The notes beneath the pieces were generated by a model. That model had not been told where the DNA came from, made no database searches, and worked only from the letters and a program-made list of their open reading frames with translations. A program made the position numbers and the translations under genes. A DNA stretch of 64,000 bases from Phaeosaccion multiseriatum (lineage: Eukaryota; Ochrophyta, other classes), in contig OZ218957.1 in NCBI GenBank assembly GCA_965112735.1, positions 1,178,001 to 1,242,000 on the forward strand, written 5' to 3'. This document shows positions 41,719 to 50,676 of the stretch, piece after piece (the first letter of the stretch is position 1; each line of letters opens with the position of its first letter).

Positions 41719-43783
41719 TCAGACAACTTTTCCCCATTGGCCTTCACTTTGTGCTTCAGCCTCGCCGTCATCAGCATCCTCTGGTGCAGCAGAGGATGCA
41801 GGTGGAGCCCCCGGAAGGGAGGGGAACAGAGCCTCGTCGGCCATCTGAGGCGGGCTAGCTTTGCCCTTACGCTGCTTCCCAGCCTTGGCTTGGGTGTCAT
41901 CAGAGGCACCACCAGCGCCATTCTCGTCAGGCTGGGCCTTGGAAGCATCCCCAGACTTAACCGCTCCCCGAGGTTGCTCCGAGTACCACGTTTTCTTCGC
42001 CTTGACTTGCTCAATGCTCTTCTCGACGTCCAGCAGGGTAGTTGGTGGGGGCAGTGACAGCATGGAGAAGCTTTCGATGGTGTCCAACGCGTGCACCAGG
42101 CAGCCATTGCCCACTTTCCCCTTTCCCTTCTTCTGCCCCCCTCCCTTCTTGCCGCCCTTCTTCTTCTTGCCACCAGCCCCTCCCAGGTAAAAGCCGTCAT
42201 CGTCTTTCTTTCGCGACAAGATAACCTTCCCGTCTAGTTCTGTTGAGATACTCTCTTGAGCCGCCTTGGAATCTGCCGCCTTGTCCGCGTCAAGAGATGC
42301 TCCTTCCTTATTGTGGTTGAGGAAGTTCGTCTCCAAGTAGCTGACAAGCATGTCACACAGTGCCATCTCCTCTTCGTAGGGGATCTTCTTCATCTCTTCT
42401 TCCTCCAACGCGCGACGCCGTTCCCCATCAGCTGCATTTCGTGCCTCCCATTCTGCTTTCTTAATTGCCCCCTTCAGGCGCCTTTGCTCGCGCAAATAAT
42501 CGTAGAATTTGTCGTTATTCTCCTTGAACTCTTCGCGCATAAACTTCATTTCCGCGTACTTGTCGTTCAACTCTTCCCGCACACTGTGAGGTAGCACAGA
42601 CGTCACACAAGGATGCCATAAGCGTGAAAAATGCACCAGTGATGAAAACGACATTGGAGCCTCTAGCTCTTTGGGGGGAGCCGTGTGTGGTGTAAGCGAG
42701 AGGAGCTAAGGGGGGGGTGAGCGAGAGGAAGCAAGCACAAAACGCTGAGAGAGCAGGACATATCTTCTCGTGTGAAATCGAACAGGGGCGTTGGAGAGTG
42801 AAAGGGACCCGTGCGCTCGGGAGAGAAAACAACATATACGTATCTCACCGGTTTCTCTCCTCGATCATGTCGCCAATCGGATTTCCCTGCGCCTCCCGTT
42901 TTTGGTTCAGTTCATCCAAAACGGCGTGTTGTGCAGTCATCTTTTCGGTCACGGCTCGGAGTTCTGCCCGCTTTTCATTCTCGCTCTTCCTGATAGAGTC
43001 GTGCTCTTCTACAATTCCCTTGATCTCTCCCTACAAGACGCGCAACGTAATTGAGACGGGGAACGATAGGTGATGACAAGGGCGGGAATGGTAAGGAATC
43101 CAGCGCAAGCTCGATAGACTGGCCCGCACACTCGCTACCGCACTCACCTCTTTGCCCGCAAACCGTGCCACGAGCTTCTTGGATTGTTTTAGTGCCTCCA
43201 ACTCCTTGATGAGCTTCTTCTCCTCAGGCAGGGACATGGACTGCGTCTGCTGCTTCCTCTCCAGCGCCGCAACTGCCTTGTCGATTTCGCCAGTCGTGGT
43301 GAACTTCAGTTCGGACATTAGCTCCTTCTTCCCCTTGTTCAACTTCTCCATCCTGTCCTTCACGGCGGCGCGGTCGGCTGATACGCGATTCAAGTCTGCG
43401 CGAATAGCGTCTCGCTCTGCGCGCAAAGTCTTCATTGCATCTCGTGCCTCTTGTAGGCCATCCTGCTGCCCTCCTCGAGACTGGCTCGCAGCGTCGATCC
43501 TCTGCTTCAGTGCCTCACTCTTCTCCTTCAGCTGCTGCATCTCCTCGCTGATCGCATTCACCTTGTCGTTCTGCTCCTTCTCATCCGGCTTTGGGACCTT
43601 CTCCAATTTTCTTAGCGCAAGGGTCGCTTCCTCGACACTCATCACTGGCGCCTTTTCAGCGGCTGGGGCCGTTGGCGGCACCGCCGTGCTAGCATCTTGG
43701 GAAGCTTGACGGGGGGGGGAAGCGTCTGCAGGGACAACAGGAGAGGAGACCAGGTCTGCCACTTCGTCATTCATGATAGCCAC
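41719..43783 (-). CDS. BFR1: BFR1-like coiled-coil protein (nuclear segregation/mRNP protein)
   Basis: Three exons on the minus strand: 43783-43148, 43030-42849, 42583-41719, joined in phase (introns 117 and 265 bp with GTGAG donors and TAG/CAG acceptors); about 560 aa. Residues 1-60 are low complexity. ~65-340 are coiled coil with the family pattern SMSLPEEKKLIKELEALKQ. A Lys/Gly-rich stretch is followed by the conserved tail CLVHALDTIESFSMLSLPPP TTLLDVEKSIEQV typical of BFR1 proteins. In yeast BFR1 associates with polysomes and mRNPs at the ER and affects ploidy and secretion; a similar role here is inference. The start at 43783 follows a CT-rich leader; Met4 (43774) is an alternative. It diverges from the zinc-finger gene. 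Confidence 0.85.
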
Positions 43784-43969
43784 TCCCGTTTCTCTCTCTC
43801 TCTTGGTCTCTTGTCTCTCTTACGAATCCCTTGCTCTCTCTTAGCCTCTCTCTCTCTCTCTCTCGAATCAAAACCTTTTGAGTGGAGAGGGGCCACGCGG
43901 CGATAGCGCGGAACAGATGGCAGCCGATGGCCCCATATCCCCTTTTGCCTTTGTTTACTTTTAGAAACA
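43784..43969. promoter_or_regulatory. Divergent promoter region, BFR1 / zinc-finger gene
   Basis: 186 bp separate the two start regions. A (CT)n tract at ~43791-43865 on the plus strand, purine-rich in the BFR1 sense, dominates. No clear TATA box. Confidence 0.5.
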
Positions 43970-44817
43970 ATGCGTTTCAGGAATGCCTCAGCAGCAAGGC
44001 TCCTGCTCTCGCTTGCTGTCTCGTGAGGCCCGTCATGTCATTGACACTTTGTTTGCTGCCAATCTGGAGCATGTCCCGGCAGACTGTCCCTTGATCACCG
44101 ATATTTACGCCAAGCAGGTGTGTCAATATAGGAAGGACGGTCCAAGCCTTCCCTCCCCCCCCTTTCCTGACCGAAAGCGTTCTGCTGCGTTTAGGAGGCG
44201 AGCAAGACAGCCGTTCGCCAGCATGTGTGGAGCTGTGGGTTTTGTGGAAAGAAGTTTACGTCCGAAGAGTACATCGACAGGCACATGAACAACAAGCACC
44301 AAGAGGAGCTCCTTGGGGACTCGCACTGCGCGGCTAATTTGTGTGACGTTTTCGGGGGGTGTGAGAGTCATCAAGTGTCCTGCAGTGCGGAGCGCGGCTT
44401 CGACTCAGGACTGCAATCGAGGCGACACATGTGTAGTTCTCTTCTGCACAGGTATGGATATTCATGTGTGGTACTTGTCGAGCGCGACGCCCTGAGCCTG
44501 CTTGCTTTCTCACTGCCGTGGCGGTACCCTCTAGGTGCTTCTCACCCCGCGGAGGTGAGGCCATGGCGCAAGTCCATGACACATTAATGGTCAGTATTTG
44601 CGACAACATTGAGTGCAGCGAGCGAGGTCAGCTGTACGTGGCGAGGGATGCAGCGAGCAGCGTCAGGACGAGGACACGAGTCGGCCGGCCGCTTCTCTGG
44701 CTCTTGACCGGAGTGGCATTGCTAATCTTTTACGGGGTTCTCAGCTGTATGCGGGGCGACAGTGGAAGGCGCAAAGACCTTCGAAGGTTCAGACCCAAGG
44801 GCAGGAAACAAGCTTGA
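43970..44817 (+). CDS. C2H2 zinc-finger, single-pass membrane protein
   Basis: Exons 43983-44117, 44195-44451 and 44535-44817 join in phase (introns 77 and 83 bp, GT-AG) to give 224 aa from the ATG at 43983. Visible parts: REARHVIDTLFAANLEHVPA DCPLITDIYAKQ, a C2H2 finger CGFCGKKFTSEEYIDRHMNN KH (C-x2-C-x12-H-x4-H), several further cysteines, and one hydrophobic segment (PLLWLLTGVALLIFYGVL) followed by a basic tail. The upstream ATG at 43970 gives MRFRNASAARLLLSLAVS, a good signal peptide, but in another frame that stops at 44024. A 1-nt assembly error or a real frameshift would explain this. Similar signal peptide-finger-TM proteins exist in algae and plants, but I cannot name a function. Confidence 0.7.
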
Positions 44818-45298
44818 AGGCATTTTTGCGCCAGTCGGGAGATGCTCTGCTTGATTGGGGGGCTGGCCTCATTCATCCCGGCGGCGCTTGGAAGGGCGCC
44901 TTTCTCCGAGCTTCGTTTTCTTTGAACTTGACAATTGCGAGAGCAAAGCCATGGAGACTCGGGCTGAGCAGTCTCCCTTGCGTGAGCTGAGCATTGGGAG
45001 AATGTGAGTCGGGCATTCGCGGGCCAACGAAAACGACATTGAGCCGAGTACTTGAGCGGCGTCAAAAGGCTGAACATCAGCGTTTTTTGGCAAAGAGGCT
45101 TTGACTGGGCCATTTGCAGAGGGCTGTGACGCGGTGGTGACCCCCCTGCCGGCCTGCAGAGGGGTGACGTCAGTGTTTGAGTTGCTGCTGGGTGCCTTTC
45201 GTCGAGCATTTGCGGGTCACAGGGCCCGAGACATTCAGCAGCAGCTGCTGCAATGAAAGGGGCACAAGCTTGTCCATTTCTTGAGATTAGATCGCAAC
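44818..45298. other. Convergent intergenic region
   Basis: 481 bp between the 3' ends of the zinc-finger and RBM25-like genes. No supported gene; the minus frame 44730-45338 (202 codons) overlaps both ends and has no recognisable content. Confidence 0.5.
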
Positions 45299-47458
45299 CT
45301 ACTGAGCTCGGAGAACGCAAAAGACAAGCATTCTCCACATCTTGGTGATGAAAGTTTCAGCGTCTTCTTCCAGCACCAGTTTCAATTCCTCCAAAATTGC
45401 TTCAGCTCTACTGCGCTGTCCTAGCTTGGTCATGATGAACTCAATTAGAGTCTTCTCCTCCTCCCCGAGGTACTCTACCACTTTCTTCATAATCCAGGGT
45501 CGAATCTTGCCCTCCAGCAAGTTCTTGCTCTCCACAACCTCCCAGTTTATCGGATATGCAAACAGCTCCTCCTTGGTTTTTGGTATGCTGTCCACCAGAG
45601 CCTTTTCCCTCTCCTTCTTGGGGTCGACTTGCGGGGTGGCTCTCTGCTGCTGCTGCTGTTGCGCTACTCGTGCTCGCATCCTCTCTCTCTCTTCAAGTGA
45701 CGCCACGGCCATTTTCTCCTCTTCAGAATAGTCAATGGGAACCACAGGCTTTGATCGGGTCGCTTCGGAATCCTCTTCCACATCGAAGGCGCTGCGTACG
45801 TGTCCTTTCTGATTCACACCTGCTTTTGACGTCTTGGATGAGAGACTCAGCCCAATGGAGCGCTTGGCGCCAGACGGGGCGCTTTCCGCCCGCAACGACT
45901 GAAACCCTGGTCGAGCCGCCTCTCTCTCCTGCCCAACCTGCTTCCCATTGTGCACTTGCTGCGGCTGCTCCTGCTGCTGCTCCTTTTGCCGAGAAGGGGC
46001 CTGGGCCGAGGACAACGAGACGTCCATCGGTGACTGTCTGGTCTGGTCTGGGCCAGCCTCGCCCACAAGCGGCTCGATATCGACACCAAATGAAGCCGCC
46101 ACCATCAGACGCCTTCGCCGCGCCTGCTCTTCTTCCGCCTTGTCACGCGCTGCTCTTATCAGTTGCTGCTGCGCCTCTTCTTGTGAGTTCCGCTCATTGT
46201 CACGCTCGTTGTCACCTTTCCGCCATGAGCCCCCAGCATCCCTGTCCTTACTGCGTCCCCTACGGTGTCTCCGGTCCCTACTGTTGGCTTTGCCATCCTG
46301 GAAGTCATCCCCACGTCGCCGCCTCTCCCGGCTCCCACTCGTACTCCTGCTTCGACTTCGCCGCTCACTGCGCCTATCCCGACCTCTTTCCCTACTTCTA
46401 CTTCTGCTTCTGCTCCGCGAGGCTCTCCTCCTCGTTGGCCTCTCACTGGAGGAGCCCCGCTGAACTTGGGGGGACGGTTTCACGGATAGTCCATCACGGT
46501 CCCCCTCCTCGCCCGGATTTGTCGGCGCCCCTACCACCTCTGCTTGGACCGAGGCCAAGCTTGAAGAAGCCACTGCTCGAGCTTCTTGCTCCGCCTTCAG
46601 CTTTGCCGCCATCTGCTGCGTTTTTAAGGAGAGATCTCTTCGTCTCTGCTCCCTCTCCTTCGTTTTCCTCTCCTCCTGACTCTGCCTGAAGCGTTGAACT
46701 TCTCGTGTTATGAGTGCCTCCTTGTCAACCTCTCCGTCCTCGTCGTAGGAGGCCGTCTCCGGTTTGGGGTCGGACAGGGAGTTTGGCTGCTTCACCTTGG
46801 CTTCATCGCCCTTAGTACCGCCGCCTGCGCTGGAAGAAGATCTGCCCAGGACATTGTCCAGCTGCTGGCGGGCGGCTTTCTCCTTTTCTTCCCATGACGT
46901 ACGCTGGGAGGCATCCATCTTCTCCTTGTCCACAAAAGGCTCTATCGCAGCTTGCTCCTTCTTCCCCACCTTTACTGTGATCGCCTGACCCGACATCTCC
47001 AGCCCATTTAGCAGGGTCACCGCCAGAGCAGCAGCATCCGCAGTGCGGAAGGATCCTATCCCAAAGGACTTGAACTGGTTGGTGGCCGGGTCGCGAGGTC
47101 GATTCCACTTCTCCAGCCGTCCACAGCACGCCAGTACTCCGATCAGCAGCTGTTCGCTAATTTCTGTCGCCACCTTGCTCACCGCCACATTAAAAACCTT
47201 TGGTTGATTGAAGGCCTGCTGCTGCTGCTGCTGCTGCTGCTGGTGGTGGTGCTGCTGCTGCTGCTGTTGGTGATGGTACTGTTGGTGGTGCTGCTGATGG
47301 TGCTGCTGCTGGTGAAGAGGGGGGAAGGGCCGCCCGGCTCCGCCCCCTCCCCGACCTCTCTGAGCATTGAATCCCCCTCTCCCAGGTTGAAAGCCTGTCT
47401 GGTGAGGGGGGCCTCCTCTCCCGGGTTGAAAGGCTGTGCGGTGAGGGGGGTGCTGCAT
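45299..47458 (-). CDS. RBM25: RBM25-like splicing factor (RRM, RE/RS-rich, PWI)
   Basis: Single exon, 719 aa. Order: Gly/Arg-rich N-terminus with three FQPGRGG-like repeats; a Gln/His tract at ~49-81 encoded by CAG/CAC repeats; an RRM at ~86-166 (KVFNVAVSKVATEISEQLLI, FKSFGIGSFRTADAAALAV); a long Arg/Glu/Ser-rich middle with an SR-like core (RASRSRSRSRSRERGRD); and a C-terminal PWI domain at ~627-715 (PINWEVVESKNLLEGKIRPW IMKKVVEYLG, FITKMWRML). RBM25/Snu71 proteins bind pre-mRNA and the U1 snRNP and influence 5' splice-site choice in the nucleus. Length and domain order match the family. It diverges from the OSCP gene. Confidence 0.88.
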   Translation of the reverse strand: MQHPPHRTAFQPGRGGPPHQTGFQPGRGGFNAQRGRGGGGAGRPFPPLHQQQHHQQHHQQYHHQQQQQQHHHQQQQQQQQQAFNQPKVFNVAVSKVATEISEQLLIGVLACCGRLEKWNRPRDPATNQFKSFGIGSFRTADAAALAVTLLNGLEMSGQAITVKVGKKEQAAIEPFVDKEKMDASQRTSWEEKEKAARQQLDNVLGRSSSSAGGGTKGDEAKVKQPNSLSDPKPETASYDEDGEVDKEALITREVQRFRQSQEERKTKEREQRRRDLSLKTQQMAAKLKAEQEARAVASSSLASVQAEVVGAPTNPGEEGDRDGLSVKPSPQVQRGSSSERPTRRRASRSRSRSRSRERGRDRRSERRSRSRSTSGSRERRRRGDDFQDGKANSRDRRHRRGRSKDRDAGGSWRKGDNERDNERNSQEEAQQQLIRAARDKAEEEQARRRRLMVAASFGVDIEPLVGEAGPDQTRQSPMDVSLSSAQAPSRQKEQQQEQPQQVHNGKQVGQEREAARPGFQSLRAESAPSGAKRSIGLSLSSKTSKAGVNQKGHVRSAFDVEEDSEATRSKPVVPIDYSEEEKMAVASLEERERMRARVAQQQQQQRATPQVDPKKEREKALVDSIPKTKEELFAYPINWEVVESKNLLEGKIRPWIMKKVVEYLGEEEKTLIEFIMTKLGQRSRAEAILEELKLVLEEDAETFITKMWRMLVFCVLRAQ

Positions 47459-47725
47459 CGGTAGTGTAGCACCTCCCCTTCGAAAATAAAGTTAACCCAG
47501 ACGCACAAAAAGCCGCTGCTGCCTAGCTACTCCTATCCTGAAGCTCCCCACCAAGGTCAGGGATTACTGTGTCTTACGTTGGCGAATGTGCTGTATATAA
47601 TAAGGAAAGGTGTGAACGAACAAAGGGGGATGGGGGGCGGGGGCTAATGAATTGGAATGGCACGGCGGCTCCCAGGGGGGCTGGCTTGTGCGTGAAACTC
47701 AGTGTTTTCGAGCGGGAGAAGAGAG
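47459..47725. promoter_or_regulatory. Divergent promoter region, RBM25 / OSCP
   Basis: 267 bp between start codons. A TATA-like TGTATATAATAAGG at 47591-47604 lies about 120-135 bp upstream of the OSCP ATG. Confidence 0.5.
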
Positions 47726-48569
47726 ATGTTGGGAAGCCTTTGCAGAAGCACCCGTGCGGTGAAAAGCGCTGCGGCATGGGGGCGAGCCTTCTCAGCAGGT
47801 AGATGGTAGGCGAGAAGAAAGAAGGAGGAGAAGGCGGGGTGTTGTTCTCTGGCCTTGCCCCTCATCCCTTTTGTGCGTCTTCTGCTAAAAGCTGCTGCTG
47901 CCTCGCTGCTCTCTTCCCCTCCATTGCCCCCTGCGTCACTCTCTCCCCATTGCAGAGGCCCATGCACCCCCGGTGGCCCTCTTTGGCATCCCAGCCCGGT
48001 ACGCCAACGCGACTTTCACCGCCGCCTCGAAGGTGAACAAGCTAGATGCCGTGGAGGTGGACTTGCATTCGTTTGGTGAGGTTCTGAGGCGGAATCCCGA
48101 GATGGCTGCCCATCTGGGTAACCCCACGCTTCAACGAAGCGACAAGATGGCCATTGTGGAGAAGATTTTTGATGGCAAGAAGACGACAGACATTTCTCGA
48201 AACCTGTTCATGACGATGGCGGCCAATGCGCGTCTGGGAGATGCTGGCAAGGTCATTGATGCCTTTTCTACCCTGGTGAAGGAAAAGCGCGGAGTTGTGG
48301 ATGTCACGATTGAGGCCAGAGATGCCCTGACCGCTCAGCAGGATAAGGCGCTCAAGAAGGCACTGGCGAAGCATGTTGGTGAGGACAAGAAGCTGAATAT
48401 TACCTTCAAGTCCTCACCTGCAGTTGTGGCTGGCATGATGGTTTACATTGGAGACCGCACTTTGGACCTCTCTGCCAAGACTAGCGGAAGCACGCTGCTG
48501 CAACACGCCAGTACTGTTGAAATTGAGAGCGTAGCGGACAGCCACGTACAAAGTGTGTACAGTGCATAG
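47726..48569 (+). CDS. ATP5PO: Mitochondrial ATP synthase OSCP (delta) subunit
   Basis: Two exons, 47726-47798 and 47956-48569; the intron (157 bp) has GTAGAT donor and TTGCAG acceptor and splits a Glu codon. 228 aa. Exon 1 encodes an Arg/Ala/Ser-rich presequence (MLGSLCRSTRAVKSAAAWGR AFSA), then the mature protein starts EAHAPPVALFGIPARYA, as in OSCP. The family features AAHLGNPTLQRSDK, SRNLFMTMAANARL and a C-terminal IGDRTLDLSAKTS are present. OSCP joins the F1 head to the peripheral stalk of mitochondrial ATP synthase. Choosing the 47726 ATG rests on the targeting peptide and the exact phase match. Convergent with the glycosyltransferase gene. Confidence 0.95.
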
Positions 48570-48854
48570 GTGCCCTACTTACACCCTCTCCCACTCTCTC
48601 TCTGTCTCTCTTTTTATCTCTATAATATACATGGAATATAGCCTTTTGTGATTGCGCACACTCCGAAAGTTGAGAGGACCGTTTATGCATGGCAAACCCT
48701 CTTCCCTGCAGGGGTAGGGAGGAGGGGCCTCCCTGCTTTACGACTTCATTCAAAGCCCTCCTGGCGGATTCGAGCGCGGCATAGCCAGCAAGCGCTTCTT
48801 CTCCTTCCTTCATGATGTTTAGAGTGGGGAGGGGGGGCTCCTCTCCCCCCCAAC
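48570..48854. other. Convergent intergenic region with a duplicated gene tail
   Basis: 285 bp. The minus strand encodes, outside the annotated CDS, EEALAGYAALESARRALNEV, a diverged copy of the glycosyltransferase C-terminus (LERLQWLDAALDSTKSALDE). CT-rich tract at 48585-48620. Confidence 0.6.
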
Positions 48855-50554
48855 TCACTGCTTTGCGACGATTTCGTCCAAAGCGCTTTTGGTGGAGTCG
48901 AGCGCGGCATCCAGCCACTGCAAGCGCTCAAGAAGAATCCCCTTTGCGCTGTCTCCTTTTCCCTTGAAGTCGAGAGTAAAAGGGGCTTCTTGTTGCTGCA
49001 ACCCATCCACGCTTGGTCCTCTCCTCTTCCCACCCTCCTCTGTCGTGATACCAAGGGTGCCCTGCAGAGACTCGAGTACGTTTGGCGGCGCCTCGTACAC
49101 TCCCTTTGTGCATGACTTTCGGGCCTTCTCCCACGCCTCCCGAGCTACGGAAAGCTGAACACCGGGCACCTTGTCGTGCACCAAGAGCATCATGCCCACG
49201 ACCCTGGCCAGCTGCATTGGAACCAAACAGTCGTACACGTAAAAGTTGTTCATGAACGAGCGCACTGGAATTGGCACCTCGAAAGCCCTTTCTATTTGCC
49301 TCCACGAGCTCAAGAGCTCACCCTCTTCCATAAGCAACAGGCTGAGATATCCCATACAGTCCGCTCGTTCCGGGTCAAAATCAATGCACTTGGCGTAGCT
49401 GTCCTTCGCTTGCTGCGGCAGACCAAGCAAGCGATGCTGCGCATATCCCAGCCAAAAGTACGCTGCCCAGGTCATTTCTGGGTTCCCGCTCTCATCGCTC
49501 CCGTATTCGGCGGCGAAGCGCTCTGTTCGCGTTCGCAAGTACTTCATGGCCACCTCGTAGTGGGTCCGGGACACATCCGCTAGGTGCGAGCGACTGTGCT
49601 CAGAGTTGGAAGCCACCAACGCGGAGGCATGCTGACCCGCAATGAGGTGGTCGATTCCCAGGTAATACTGCACCCGCGCATCCCCCGGATAGTCGATTTC
49701 GTCTAGCTCCAGGAGGGAAATCTCAAACACGTATCGTTCGTACGATGCACTGCCTCCATGTTGATTGGCATGCCACGACGTATTCGTGTCCACTTCCCGC
49801 ACCTCCCACGTCAGCCGCTTGCCCACGTACTCCACCCCGTCTGGCAGAACCAAGGCCTCATGCCAACGATACCTGAACCGCAGGTTCTCTCGATGCAAGA
49901 AGATCCAGTCTATCCAGCGAGTCGTCCTTCCATTGCGATCAAAGATCTTCATTGCAAAAACACTGTGCGCATCATCCAGCTGAGAAAGTTGCCCAGCTAT
50001 AGTATCAGCCACAGGTTGCCAGTCTGGGTCCGCCATGAGCACGTGGGTGGCCTGTGGAAACCGTCGCCACGCTTCTTGCAATGCGATCGTCCTGCCGGGC
50101 CAATCGAAGCAGCAGCAGCAAGGCAAGGCAAGGCAAGGCAAGACGGGTCACAAAACGAGCCGAGACGTCAGTGGCTGGCCCCTGCACTCCTCCCGTACCG
50201 TGAAGGCCCCAGACCGTCGAAGGAGAAGAAGAAAGTGGCGCGCCGATCAGGAGGAATCCCAGGGCCCAGCACGTCGTTGACGACATGCACGCTCCGGTCA
50301 TCCGTCCGGTCGTCTACTCCTACCACATAGTAATCTATAAAGGGAAGCCAAAGCCGCAAATTCGAGCGCAGATTGTGCTCTTCATTCCTCATTATCATGA
50401 GCAAGAGGATTCGCGGGGGCTGAGGCGGGCTCCAACTGCTGCAGCTGCTGCTGTTGGTGCTGCAGCCGCTGCAGCTGCTGCCGCAAATGGCAGACAGCAA
50501 AAGCACCACCAGTAGGAGGATATGGGTCGCAGTTAACGCGACGGGAGAAAGCAT
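48855..50554 (-). CDS. GT-A-type glycosyltransferase with TPR-like repeats, type II membrane protein
   Basis: Exons 50554-50199 and 50091-48855; the 107-bp intron has GTACGG donor and CGGCAG acceptor and holds a (GGCAA)n run. About 530 aa. A hydrophobic N-terminus (ATHILLLVVLLLSAICG) is a signal anchor. PPRILLLMIMRNEEHNLRSN and YYVVGVDDRTDDRS are the GT2-like nucleotide-sugar region, and MADPDW at ~138-143 is a DxD-type metal site. After residue ~200 the helical repeats (WLGYAQHRLLGLPQQAKDSY) resemble TPRs. Related architectures occur in glycan synthesis in bacteria and protists. Donor and acceptor are unknown. Likely Golgi or ER lumen. Confidence 0.72.
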
Positions 50555-50676
50555 TGGGCCCTTTCATCCTACACACCAAAGCAAGTGGTGGTGGCTTCAC
50601 GGACCGCTTGTGCCGGGGACCCCTTTTTTAATAGCTTACTGTCGGCCGAAACAGCCAATCGACCTTCCCGTGAGCG
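50555..50676. promoter_or_regulatory. Divergent promoter region, glycosyltransferase / SEC16
   Basis: Only 122 bp between the two start codons, so the genes almost certainly share control sequence and 5' UTR space. Confidence 0.5.

Noticed and set aside
44730-45338. 202-codon minus-strand ORF
   Set aside because: Overlaps the last exon of the zinc-finger gene antisense and the RBM25 3' end; no recognisable domain.
45556-46689. 377-codon plus-strand ORF
   Set aside because: Antisense shadow of the Arg/Ser-rich middle of the RBM25-like gene.
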